A DNA stretch of 61,743 nt from Rhodospirillaceae bacterium (GTDB taxonomy: Bacteria > Pseudomonadota > Alphaproteobacteria > Rhodospirillales > JABHCV01). The notes beneath the pieces were generated by a model. It was not told where the DNA came from and made no database searches. It saw only the letters and a list, made by a program, of their open reading frames with translations. Within the stretch, counting starts at the first letter, position 1. Each line of letters opens with the position of its first letter. A program made the position numbers and the translations under genes. Shown here piece by piece: positions 1 through 7,743 of this stretch. The stretch covers positions 1 to 61,743 of the forward strand of contig JACNJU010000039.1 in assembly GCA_014382375.1 (NCBI GenBank). Direction: 5' to 3'.

Positions 1-292
1 TGACCACCACTTTCAGGTCGGGTCTGCTTAAAGCCAGGCCGGTGGCGAAAGCCAGTGGACGACCGTGGGTGACATGGAATGTATTGGCGTCTACATAAGC
101 ACCGATGCGCCCCGAACAGCCAATCCCGGAAACGATAGCCAGTTTATCGTTGCTGATCTCCAGTTCATGAACCGCCCACAACAGAGCCCGCAAGGCAATA
201 CCGTGCCCGCACCCAGGACACAGAAAATGCGGGAACATATCCTCACGCAAATAGTCACGGATGTTGAAGGATTCCAATGCTTGTTCACTCAT
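1..292 (-). CDS. 2-oxoacid:ferredoxin oxidoreductase beta subunit, partial (cut by window start)
   Basis: Reverse-strand reading gives an N-terminus with FPHFLCPGCGHG followed by IVSGIGCSGR and THGRPLAFATG. This is the start of the TPP-binding beta subunit of the KorB/VorB/PorB family; the CxGCG motif carries cluster or cofactor ligands. The ATG at 290-292 overlaps the stop of the alpha gene (289-291) in an ATGA arrangement, so the two subunits are translationally coupled. About 97 codons are visible. The Mg-TPP motif (GDGD...N) and C-terminus lie outside the window. The family is clear; the substrate (2-oxoglutarate, branched 2-oxoacids or arylpyruvates) cannot be told. Confidence 0.85.
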   Translation of the reverse strand, partial: MSEQALESFNIRDYLREDMFPHFLCPGCGHGIALRALLWAVHELEISNDKLAIVSGIGCSGRIGAYVDANTFHVTHGRPLAFATGLALSRPDLKVVV

Positions 293-1434
293 GCTCTGGA
301 TATCTCCTCTATTTTTTCGAGGATGGCCACCGGATCAATGACCTCGCCATCGATCCGGTTGATGCCGACGGCAGTCTGTTTAGCGCTCATCAGGCGTTCG
401 ATTTCCAGGATCAGCTGACCGGCATTCATTTCAGGCACAATGATGTGCGTAGCCTTTTTTGATGCCGCCCGGAACGCCACCACAGGAAACGGCCAAAGTG
501 TGATGGGACGGAACAGACCAACTTTCAGACCCTTGTCGCGCGCCTGTTGCTGGGCCCGAGCGGCTGCGCGGGCGCTGATGCCAACTGTGACGAGGATGAT
601 CTTGGCGTCCTTGCAGTCAATTTCTTCATAGGAGGCGATATCCGCCGCATGATGTTCCAGCTTGCCAAGACGGCGTGTGACCATGGCCTCAACCTGCCCT
701 GGATCCTGGGTCGGGAAGCCGCTTTCTGACGTGGTCAACCCGGTGGTATGGGCCCGGTACCCATCGCCGGGACGGGCCATCGCCGGGACCATGTCCTTGG
801 TTTTTTGATAAGGCAAGAATTCAGCGCTGGGGCCGCTCGCCCATTTCCGTTCGGCCTGTTCAATGGATTGGGGGCTTGGCAGTTCTACGGTTTCGACCAA
901 ATGGCCGATAACCTCGTCATAGATCACCACAACCGGCACCCGCAGGGTTTCTGTGAGCCAGAAGGCGCGAATCATTTCCTGATAGATTTCCTTTACCGAG
1001 CACGGCGCCAGCACGATCACCCCATGGTCGCCGTGGGTGCCCCATCTGGCCTGCATGATGTCGCCTTGTGCGGGGCGGGTCGGAAGACCGGTGCTGGGAC
1101 CACCACGCATGACGTTGACCACAACACAGGGAATTTCGGCACCAGCGGCATAGCCAAGATTTTCCTGCTTTAGGGAAAAACCCGGACCACTGGTTGCCGT
1201 CATTGCCTTGGAGCCACCCATGGAAGCGCCCAAAATCGCACCCATAGAGGCGATTTCGTCTTCCATCTGAATGAAAATTCCATCGACCTTTGGCAATTCA
1301 AGCGACATCTTTTCGGCAATTTCCGAAGACGGCGTGATCGGGTAGCCGGCAAAAAAGCGGCAACCGGCGGCGATCGCACCCATGGCGCAGGCGTGGTTGC
1401 CTTGTAAATTCTGAAGTTGGCCGGTTGCTCTCAT
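289..1434 (-). CDS. 2-oxoacid:ferredoxin oxidoreductase alpha subunit (KorA/VorA type, 381 aa)
   Basis: Separate alpha subunit that pairs with the overlapping beta gene to oxidise a 2-oxoacid to its acyl-CoA, reducing ferredoxin. The pyrimidine-binding domain is at residues 1-190 (GYPITPSSEI, QMEDEIASMGA, TSGPGFSLKQE, RGGPSTGLPT). The transketolase-C-like domain II follows at about 255-375 (VTVGISARAAARA, LFRPITLWPFP, EMNAGQ). There is no fused gamma domain, unlike the KorA at 42 kb. I chose ATG 1434, 2 bp after the upstream stop, because a longer reading would run into the ferredoxin domain of the preceding gene. The family is sure; the substrate is unknown. Confidence 0.9.
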   Translation of the reverse strand: MRATGQLQNLQGNHACAMGAIAAGCRFFAGYPITPSSEIAEKMSLELPKVDGIFIQMEDEIASMGAILGASMGGSKAMTATSGPGFSLKQENLGYAAGAEIPCVVVNVMRGGPSTGLPTRPAQGDIMQARWGTHGDHGVIVLAPCSVKEIYQEMIRAFWLTETLRVPVVVIYDEVIGHLVETVELPSPQSIEQAERKWASGPSAEFLPYQKTKDMVPAMARPGDGYRAHTTGLTTSESGFPTQDPGQVEAMVTRRLGKLEHHAADIASYEEIDCKDAKIILVTVGISARAAARAQQQARDKGLKVGLFRPITLWPFPVVAFRAASKKATHIIVPEMNAGQLILEIERLMSAKQTAVGINRIDGEVIDPVAILEKIEEISRA

Positions 1435-1436
1435 AG

Positions 1437-2309
1437 TTATGCACTCATTTTCTGTACTGAAGGTCTGATCACGTCGATGGCGAAATCCGGGCACAACCAT
1501 TCACAGACCCGACATCCCGTACAGCGTTCCGGATGAATTAATTCAACAAGTTGTTCCGCGTCCAGTGCAAGACAGCGTTCCGGGCACATCTTGACGCAAA
1601 TATCGCAGCCCTTGCACCACTCGCGGGTCAGGCGAAGCTCAAAATCATCATTGGCCTGAATTTCCGGAATAACCGTTTTAAGTTGCGGGGCAAGCGGCTC
1701 GGAAATGGTTTCATCTTTCGCCTGTTCGGCCCAGGCCCGGCCTTTAAGAAAAGCCTGGCGATTAATGTCGATGGTTTTTGGCGGCACGAAATCAGAAATC
1801 ACCTGCAGCCATTCATCGACGTCAAAATCCAGCGCCGTTGACAGAGTTCCAAGCAGCACCGTGTTCGAGGCCCGCAAATTACCAAGGTCTGAAGCCATGG
1901 TCGTTGCGTCCAGGGCTAGTCCATTGGCAACTTCGGCGACGATTTGCTCAGGCGTTTCCTTTGAATAAACCTTGTCCGCTCCACGCTTGCGGTTAAGACA
2001 GGCAAAGGGTGGCACAATATGTTGGGTATCGGTGATGTAGGTGCCGTTGGTCGGCTCAAGGTAATTCAGCCAGCGCAAGCCTTCGGCCCACTCAAGGGAC
2101 AACAGCACATCGGCTTCCCCGGCCGGGATTGTCGGTGACCAGACCTGCTCGCCAAAACGAACATGACTGAAGACAGAACCGCCCCGTTTGGCCATTCCGT
2201 GAACTTCGCTTTGCTTGACCTGATAGCCATGCATCTGACACAACGTCGCCAGCACCTTAGAGACCATAATGACACCCTGACCGCCGACCCCAACGATCAA
2301 CACGTTCAT
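1437..2309 (-). CDS. iorB: Indolepyruvate oxidoreductase beta/gamma-type subunit fused to 2x[4Fe-4S] ferredoxin
   Basis: Residues 1-185 form the gamma-type domain of IorB/KorC (VGVGGQGVIMVSKVL, SEVHGMAKRGGSV). The C-terminal ~65 residues form a bacterial ferredoxin with two clusters, CKGCDICVKMCP and CTGCRVCEWLCP. Ordinary IorB (~200 aa) lacks this tail, which may be the electron exit for IorA and perhaps also for the following KorAB-like pair, which has no gamma subunit of its own. ATG 2309 starts directly at the Rossmann-like MNVLIVGVGGQG. An in-frame ATG at 2339 would add ten residues and is possible. It lies 51 bp after iorA in the same operon. Confidence 0.85.
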   Translation of the reverse strand: MNVLIVGVGGQGVIMVSKVLATLCQMHGYQVKQSEVHGMAKRGGSVFSHVRFGEQVWSPTIPAGEADVLLSLEWAEGLRWLNYLEPTNGTYITDTQHIVPPFACLNRKRGADKVYSKETPEQIVAEVANGLALDATTMASDLGNLRASNTVLLGTLSTALDFDVDEWLQVISDFVPPKTIDINRQAFLKGRAWAEQAKDETISEPLAPQLKTVIPEIQANDDFELRLTREWCKGCDICVKMCPERCLALDAEQLVELIHPERCTGCRVCEWLCPDFAIDVIRPSVQKMSA

Positions 2310-2360
2310 CGTTTTCACTTCAGATGCCTGATTTCTCATGGAGTTCTCTACTTTACGGAC

Positions 2361-4187
2361 TTAATGAACTTCGGCTTCAAGCGGACGGATGCTGTCAGCG
2401 GGACAAACCTGCGCGCAAAGAGAGCAGCCGATACAGGCGTCCTGATCGATTTTGACCTTGTGATGACCATCGTACCATTCATCAGACCAAGACAGAGCCG
2501 GACAGCCTAGGTTCATGCATGATTGACAGGCGACACAGTTTTCAGAAATGACCGTAAGAGACGGCCCCTTGACCTTGACCGGGTCAAGTACGCAAGGCCT
2601 GTCAGAAATAACCACGGAAACGCCCTTGAATTCGGCGGCCTCACGGAATGTCTGGTACATGGTGGCGACGTCATAGCTGTCGATTTTCTTAACCCAGGTC
2701 ACACCAATGGCGTTGATCAGTTTCTCAAAATCAATACGATGGGTTTCTTCCCCCCGAAGCGTCTTACCCGTCGCCGCGTGGTTCTGGCCGCCGGTCATGG
2801 CAGTGATGTGGTTGTCGAGCAGGATCACCGTAATATCGACTTCGTTATAGACGGCATCGATCAAGGCCGGAATTCCCGAATGCAGGAAGGTCGAATCGCC
2901 GATGGTGGCAATGATCGGCTTGCTTTCCAAACCCGCCTTGGCGACGCCGATGGCATTGCCAATACTGGAACCCATGGAGACACAGGTATCGATGGATCTC
3001 AGCGGTTCAACAGCGGCCAGGGTATAACAGCCGATATCGCCCATGACACGGCCATTCATGGCCCTGATCGCCATGTAACCCGACGTATGGGGACAGCCAG
3101 CACAAAGCACCGGCGGCCTGGGGGTAATCCGCTGATCATGGGCCGGGGCAAGATCACGTTTTTCCAAAACACCGGCCGCCTCTAGACCCTGACGAACAAT
3201 TTCAGGAGAAAATTCACCGACCCGGGAGAAATATTTTTTGCCTTCCACGGCAAAACCCATAACCTTGATTTCGTCTTCAACAACCGGCTCCAGCTCTTCA
3301 ACAACCAGAACCCGGTCAACGGATTTGCAGAAATCGGCAATCAGTTTATCGGGCAAGGGATAGGACGCGCCCAACTTTAAAATGCTTGCGTCGCTGATGG
3401 ATTCCTTAACGTAGGCATAGGACGTGGCCATGGTGATGATGCCAATGTCCTTGCGGCCCTTTTCCCATTTATTGATGCCCGAGGTAGCAAAATGTTCCTT
3501 CAGCTTTTCCTCGCGTTCGATCAATTGCGGATGACGGACGCGGGCATTGTTGGGCATCATGACGTTCTTGGAAGGATTGTCGACAAAGCCCTTTGATGGT
3601 TTTTCAACGCGCTTGCCGACTTTGACGGTACTGCGGGTATGAGACAGGCGGGTTGTTGAGCGGACGATAACCGGGGTGTCAAAATCTTCACTCAGGTCAA
3701 AGGCAAGTTTTGTATAATCGAGCGCTTCCTGGGCATCGGAAGGGTCTAGGCACGGAACCATGGCGAATTTTGCAAAGACCCGTGAATCCTGTTCGTTCTT
3801 GGAAGAATGAATGCCCGAATCACCACAAACAATTAGAACCAGCCCGCCGTTAACGCCGATGTAAGTGACTGACATCAGGGCGTCCGAAGCCACATTCAGG
3901 CCCACATGCTTCATGGATGTCATCGCCCGCACTCCTGCGAAGGACGCGCCAATGGCAACATCACAGGCAACTTTTTCATTGGTTGCCCATTGCGCCGCAA
4001 CATCCTCGCTGGGGTACTTGGACAAGTTTTCCATAATTTCAGTGCTTGGCGTTCCAGGGTACGCAGAGCCCACTCTGACACCGGCTTCCCACGCGCCACG
4101 CGCAAGCGCCTCGTTACCCGTCATCGGGCGCTGACTGTCTTTTTTACTGTTTTTTTTCGTCGTCGTCTTCTTCACAAGATCATCCAT
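2361..4187 (-). CDS. iorA: Indolepyruvate:ferredoxin oxidoreductase alpha subunit (608 aa)
   Basis: IorA-family subunit oxidising arylpyruvates to aryl-acetyl-CoA with ferredoxin as acceptor. The N-terminal pyrimidine domain carries GNEALARGAWEAGV, YPGTPSTEI and MKHVGLNVASDALM. The C-terminal half carries CAGCPHTSG, GDIGCYTLAA and the TPP motif IGDSTFLHSG with LLDNHITAMTGGQ. The last 70 residues hold a ferredoxin domain (CVACQSCMNLGCP and CIGCSLCAQVCP). An N-terminal extension of about 22 Lys/Thr-rich residues precedes the conserved start. ATG 4187 has GGCGAGG at fair spacing; upstream codons (to 4220) have no better site. First gene of the minus operon, with a perfect FNR-type box about 125 bp upstream. 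Confidence 0.92.
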   Translation of the reverse strand: MDDLVKKTTTKKNSKKDSQRPMTGNEALARGAWEAGVRVGSAYPGTPSTEIMENLSKYPSEDVAAQWATNEKVACDVAIGASFAGVRAMTSMKHVGLNVASDALMSVTYIGVNGGLVLIVCGDSGIHSSKNEQDSRVFAKFAMVPCLDPSDAQEALDYTKLAFDLSEDFDTPVIVRSTTRLSHTRSTVKVGKRVEKPSKGFVDNPSKNVMMPNNARVRHPQLIEREEKLKEHFATSGINKWEKGRKDIGIITMATSYAYVKESISDASILKLGASYPLPDKLIADFCKSVDRVLVVEELEPVVEDEIKVMGFAVEGKKYFSRVGEFSPEIVRQGLEAAGVLEKRDLAPAHDQRITPRPPVLCAGCPHTSGYMAIRAMNGRVMGDIGCYTLAAVEPLRSIDTCVSMGSSIGNAIGVAKAGLESKPIIATIGDSTFLHSGIPALIDAVYNEVDITVILLDNHITAMTGGQNHAATGKTLRGEETHRIDFEKLINAIGVTWVKKIDSYDVATMYQTFREAAEFKGVSVVISDRPCVLDPVKVKGPSLTVISENCVACQSCMNLGCPALSWSDEWYDGHHKVKIDQDACIGCSLCAQVCPADSIRPLEAEVH

Positions 4188-4311
4188 TGCGCCTCGCCAC
4201 TGGCAAAACCAAATTACCAAAATCGATATTGGAGATGTCTAAAGAAACCCAACGGCAACCCCCAGCATTGCCGACAGACTTATTGTTTAACCGAGCCTAC
4301 GAAACAGAGGC

Positions 4312-4325
4312 TTGATTTGGATCAA
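4312..4325. promoter_or_regulatory. FNR/FixK-type box (TTGAT-TTGG-ATCAA)
   Basis: Perfect match to the TTGAT-N4-ATCAA consensus for FNR/Anr/FixK regulators, in the divergent gap between iorA (minus) and the class II aldolase (plus). On the minus strand a -10-like TTAAAC begins about 21-22 nt after the box, the spacing expected for a class II (-41.5) activated promoter. This points to induction of the oxidoreductase operon under low oxygen. The consensus match is seen; the regulator is inferred. Confidence 0.7.
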
Positions 4326-4342
4326 TCTAAAATTAATAACGT

Positions 4343-4357
4343 CTCAGTTTAACTGAG
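4343..4357. promoter_or_regulatory. Perfect 7-bp inverted repeat, possible operator
   Basis: CTCAGTT-T-AACTGAG lies between the FNR-type box and the TATAAT at 4412-4417. A short palindrome in a divergent promoter region is a plausible operator for an unlinked regulator. No regulator gene lies next to it. Confidence 0.4.
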
Positions 4358-4411
4358 TGAGCGGGGCGTTGTCAGGCAAAATCATACAGGGCTTTTTAAT
4401 TTACCCTGGGT

Positions 4412-4417
4412 TATAAT
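4412..4417 (+). promoter_or_regulatory. Candidate -10 element (TATAAT) for the class II aldolase gene
   Basis: Exact TATAAT about 30 bp before the TTG start at 4446. No good -35 hexamer is found at 16-18 bp, so the promoter may be activator-dependent. Confidence 0.4.
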
Positions 4418-4445
4418 ATCGTCTTTACAACAGGAGATCAGAACC

Positions 4446-5189
4446 TTGCAGCAGCCTCAATTAGTGGAAGACCCACTTAGCGAACATCGCGTCGACATGG
4501 CAGCAGCTTTTCGCTGGACAGCGCGCCTGAACATGCACGAAGGCATCGCCAATCATTTCAGCCTCGCTGTTTCAGACGATGGATCTAAATTTCTGCTCAA
4601 CCCATACGGTCGACATTTCTCGAAAATGCGGGCTTCTGACCTTTTGCTTATCAACGCCAATGATCCGGCTATGGGCGAGCGAGACGACATCGACCCCACG
4701 GCCTGGTGCATTCACGGTGCCATGCACAGGAACAACCCCGGTGCCCGTTGCATCATGCATGTGCATTCGAAATTCGTCACCGCGCTGGCCAGCCTCAAGG
4801 ACAGCTCGATGCCGCCCATCGACCAGAACACCATGCGTTTCTATAACCGCATCGCCGTTGATGACGGGTTTGACGGTATGGGCATGGGCGATGAAGCCGA
4901 ACGCCTGAGTACGGTCATGGGCAACAAGCGCCTGGCGATCATGGGTAATCACGGGGTTATGGTTATCGGCAATTCGGTAGCCGAAGTTTTCGACGACATG
5001 TATTACTTCGAGCGGGCCTGTGAAACCCTGATTACGGCCCTGTCCACGGGCCGGGAATTGCGTATCGCTTCGCCCGAAGTGGCGGAGAAAACGGCCCAGC
5101 AATTCGAGAACTATCCCGGCTTCGCCGAACGCCATCTGGCCGCCCTGAAAGATATCCTCGACAGTGAAGAGCCAGATTACCGGGACTAG
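4446..5189 (+). CDS. Class II aldolase/adducin-family protein (247 aa)
   Basis: Zn-dependent class II aldolase/epimerase fold, as in fuculose-phosphate aldolase, ribulose-phosphate epimerase and decarboxylases. Zinc-binding histidines are visible in IMHVHSKFV and in GNHGVMVIG, the hallmark spacing of the family. Further motifs are MHEGIANHFS near residue 30 and SKMRASDLLLIN near 60. The start is TTG at 4446, because AGGAG lies 8 bp upstream; the next ATG (4497) has no ribosome-binding site and would remove conserved sequence. The stop overlaps the stop of the convergent DMT gene. Substrate unknown. Confidence 0.85.
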   Translation: MQQPQLVEDPLSEHRVDMAAAFRWTARLNMHEGIANHFSLAVSDDGSKFLLNPYGRHFSKMRASDLLLINANDPAMGERDDIDPTAWCIHGAMHRNNPGARCIMHVHSKFVTALASLKDSSMPPIDQNTMRFYNRIAVDDGFDGMGMGDEAERLSTVMGNKRLAIMGNHGVMVIGNSVAEVFDDMYYFERACETLITALSTGRELRIASPEVAEKTAQQFENYPGFAERHLAALKDILDSEEPDYRD

Positions 5190-6238
5190 GCCTGCTCGAC
5201 TTTTCGTGGCCTGACCAATGCCAACGCGACAAGCATGATCGCCAGCGAGACCCATATAAAGTACGAGTGCTTTTCGTCAAAAATCAAGACGCCCCAGAAA
5301 ACGCCCGAAAAAGTCACCACATAGGCGGTCTGGCTGGCGAAAACCGGTCCTGCGTGGGTGATTAAAAATATAAACATACTGTAGGCGGCAACGCTGATGA
5401 TCGCCATCCCGATGATCGCCCACTCAACAGGTCCCCATGGCCAGATCAACGGAACGAAGGTGCCCGTTGCAATGACAAACGGGATCATGATGGCGGTTGC
5501 GGCAATAAACAGGCCGCCAGTAATCGTCGTCGCATTGACATTGCTGGGCATGTGCAAGGCGACAACCATATTCTCGCCCGCATAACAGACCGAAGCAATC
5601 AATGCCACCAACACCCACGGCACGGCACTTCGGTCAGGCAAGCTTTCTTCGGGCCCGACCAGCAACAGAATTGAAAGCCCGCCAAAAATAACGCCCAGAA
5701 TTCGGCCAAGCTGGAACTTTTCAATGCCCAAAAAGGCCGCAGCGACAAATGTCAAAAGCGGCACGGTGGCCACCGTGATCGACAGAATTCCTGGTGAAAC
5801 CCTTGAAGCGGCATAAAAAAACAAAATGCCCGGGATTATCGATCCCAGCATACCGCAGGCCATATAAAACAGAATATTTTCCCGTTTCATGGGCAACCTG
5901 CGACCGGTCACCAACATCACCGTGATCAAAGCAATAGCGCCAATCATCGACTGCCAGAAATTAATCCCCAACGGATGGCCACCGCCTTCGGCGGCAATTT
6001 TGGCAAGCGAAAATGTCGCCCCCCATAGCACCCCCATAACCAGCAGCAGTATCCACGCACGGGCGCGGCCAAGGGTGCTTTTGCCTAAATCCGGTTCAAT
6101 AATTTCTTCTGGCGAAAGAAAAGCGGCGCTAACCGCTTGTTCCGCGACTTCGGGGCCGTAGGCCTGTGATGTATCTGGCTTCTCTTCCACGGCCCACTGT
6201 CCTGAAACGTATATATGTGAAACTTCAGATTTGACCAA
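5186..6238 (-). CDS. EamA/DMT-family inner-membrane permease (350 aa)
   Basis: Ten-helix drug/metabolite transporter made of two EamA repeats. The first runs from WILLLVMGVLWGATFSLAK (about residue 63) to LLLVG; the second begins at WVLVALIASVCYAGEN. It likely exports or imports a small metabolite. A ~57-residue acidic N-terminal extension precedes the first helix, longer than usual. The only in-frame start covering it is TTG 6238 with a weak ribosome-binding site, so the true start is uncertain. It lies 40 bp after the PhnD-like gene and is probably co-transcribed with it. Confidence 0.8.
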   Translation of the reverse strand: MVKSEVSHIYVSGQWAVEEKPDTSQAYGPEVAEQAVSAAFLSPEEIIEPDLGKSTLGRARAWILLLVMGVLWGATFSLAKIAAEGGGHPLGINFWQSMIGAIALITVMLVTGRRLPMKRENILFYMACGMLGSIIPGILFFYAASRVSPGILSITVATVPLLTFVAAAFLGIEKFQLGRILGVIFGGLSILLLVGPEESLPDRSAVPWVLVALIASVCYAGENMVVALHMPSNVNATTITGGLFIAATAIMIPFVIATGTFVPLIWPWGPVEWAIIGMAIISVAAYSMFIFLITHAGPVFASQTAYVVTFSGVFWGVLIFDEKHSYFIWVSLAIMLVALALVRPRKVEQA

Positions 6239-6279
6239 TGCCCAATTTTTCGTTCGGTCAAGAATTCCCGAGACGGAAT

Positions 6280-7059
6280 TTATTTCATTATCCGTACATA
6301 TTGCGACAACGGCACAAAATCGAAATCGATGAGCCTGAGGGTCTGGCGGGCATCGGCCAGTTCGGGGTTAATAAAGGCATCCTCAACGGCCTTAGTCATT
6401 GCCCGTATGTCCTGAGCATCCATATTTGCCCTGGTGATGTAGGGGAGCCCCGGTGCCAAAGGCCCTTGTTCGACGATGCGCGTGCCTTCAAGGCGTCCAG
6501 GTTCGACATCGCCGATTAAAGCATGGGTGACACAGTCAATGGCGGCGATATCAGCCTTTCCTTCGCGCACAAGATCAATGCTTTTTGCGTGGCTGCCACT
6601 GATTACAACTTCGCTGAAAGGCTCGCCGTCCATATCGATATTGTCGACCACACTGCACACTGTCCGCCAGCCCGAAAATGAATCTTTGGCGTTGATCGCG
6701 ATCCGGGCAGGCAGCATGGATGCAAGATTTTCGATGGCGGAGTCCGGCCCGGCAATGAACAGACTTCTATACTGCGGCCCCTGGCAACCCGGTGCGTCGT
6801 AACACGGCGTGCCGATAAGCTGGACTTTACCAGCAAGCCTGTGAGTCAACGGATAACCACAGGTCTGGGCAAAGAACAAATTGGAAGCCTGCCAAAGATC
6901 GTAAGGATCGCTCACGGACCTGTTCAGGTCATTCGGCACTTTTGACAAACCACGCGCCCGAAAATGACCCGCAAGGCCCTTCCACCACGTGTTTTGGGCT
7001 GGCCGCAGGGTCGGAAAATCGTACATGCCAAGATAGGCATATTGGATATCAGAAACCAT
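6280..7059 (-). CDS. PhnD-like phosphonate/phosphite-type binding protein without a signal peptide
   Basis: Resembles the ABC-type phosphate/phosphonate binding-protein family (PhnD-like): YLGMYDFP at the N-terminus, LIGTPCYDAPGCQG near 80, FSGWRTVC near 130 and the inner motif GKADIAAIDCVTHALI. The protein starts directly with the mature-like sequence and has no hydrophobic signal, so it is probably cytoplasmic or a divergent ligand-binding protein rather than a transport component. ATG 7059 has GAGGAAA seven bases upstream. It is divergent from the HD-domain gene and followed by the DMT permease. Ligand unknown. Confidence 0.65.
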   Translation of the reverse strand: MVSDIQYAYLGMYDFPTLRPAQNTWWKGLAGHFRARGLSKVPNDLNRSVSDPYDLWQASNLFFAQTCGYPLTHRLAGKVQLIGTPCYDAPGCQGPQYRSLFIAGPDSAIENLASMLPARIAINAKDSFSGWRTVCSVVDNIDMDGEPFSEVVISGSHAKSIDLVREGKADIAAIDCVTHALIGDVEPGRLEGTRIVEQGPLAPGLPYITRANMDAQDIRAMTKAVEDAFINPELADARQTLRLIDFDFVPLSQYVRIMK

Positions 7060-7144
7060 TCACAACTTTCCTCTGGTCACAGCGATTATTTGAGCACATT
7101 ATTTTTTCTGTTGATACGAATGTTACATTCAGGGGGTGAGGATC

Positions 7145-7723
7145 ATGCCAGAGTACGTAAGCTGGACACGCATGGAAGACGGCATTCAGGAAGACTGGGA
7201 CCTTCTTTTTAAACTTGAAGAGCAGGCCAACGCCGATCTTGTTAAACGGATCCTAACTCACCTGAAGTTGCTTGACGTTGATTGGGGCGGCTATCGCATC
7301 AATCGCTATCAACATTCCCTGCAATCAGCGACCCTGGCCGAACGCGATGGTTGTGATGAGGAAATGGTCGTGGCCGCCCTGCTGCACGATATAGGCGACA
7401 TTATCTCACCCTATAATCACAGCGAATTTGCCGCCGCCGTCTTGCGCCCTTATGTGTCGGAAAAGACCTACTGGATCATCAAGCATCACGGTCTTTTCCA
7501 AAGCTACTACTACAATGAATACATCGGCGGTGATCATAACGCCCGTGATCGCTTCATAGACCACCCCCATTATCAAGCCTGTGTGGATTTCTGTCATAAA
7601 TATGATCAGAACGCCTTCGACCCCGATTACGATACCTTACCGCTGGAACATTTCATTCCGGCGCTCAAAAGGGTCCTTGAAAAACAACAAGACGGTCATC
7701 TGGAATTGGCTCCAGCAATGTAA
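7145..7723 (+). CDS. HD-domain protein related to diiron oxygenases PhnZ/TmpB (192 aa)
   Basis: Compact HD-domain protein. The stretch H57SLQ...AALLHDIGD (H81, D82), then H92, H115 and D154, keeps the order and near spacing of the six diiron ligands of PhnZ (H34, H58-D59, H80, H104, D161); the H57-to-H81 gap of 24 residues is identical. PhnZ-type enzymes cleave C-P bonds oxidatively, so an oxygenase is more likely than a phosphohydrolase. The PhnZ lid residues Tyr24/Glu27 appear as Trp and Tyr, so the substrate should differ. ATG 7145 is preferred over GTG 7136 because AGGGGG sits at good distance. First gene of a plus operon with the MttB-like gene 21 bp downstream. Confidence 0.75.
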   Translation: MPEYVSWTRMEDGIQEDWDLLFKLEEQANADLVKRILTHLKLLDVDWGGYRINRYQHSLQSATLAERDGCDEEMVVAALLHDIGDIISPYNHSEFAAAVLRPYVSEKTYWIIKHHGLFQSYYYNEYIGGDHNARDRFIDHPHYQACVDFCHKYDQNAFDPDYDTLPLEHFIPALKRVLEKQQDGHLELAPAM

Positions 7724-7743
7724 AAAAAGTGGGAGGCAAGTCT

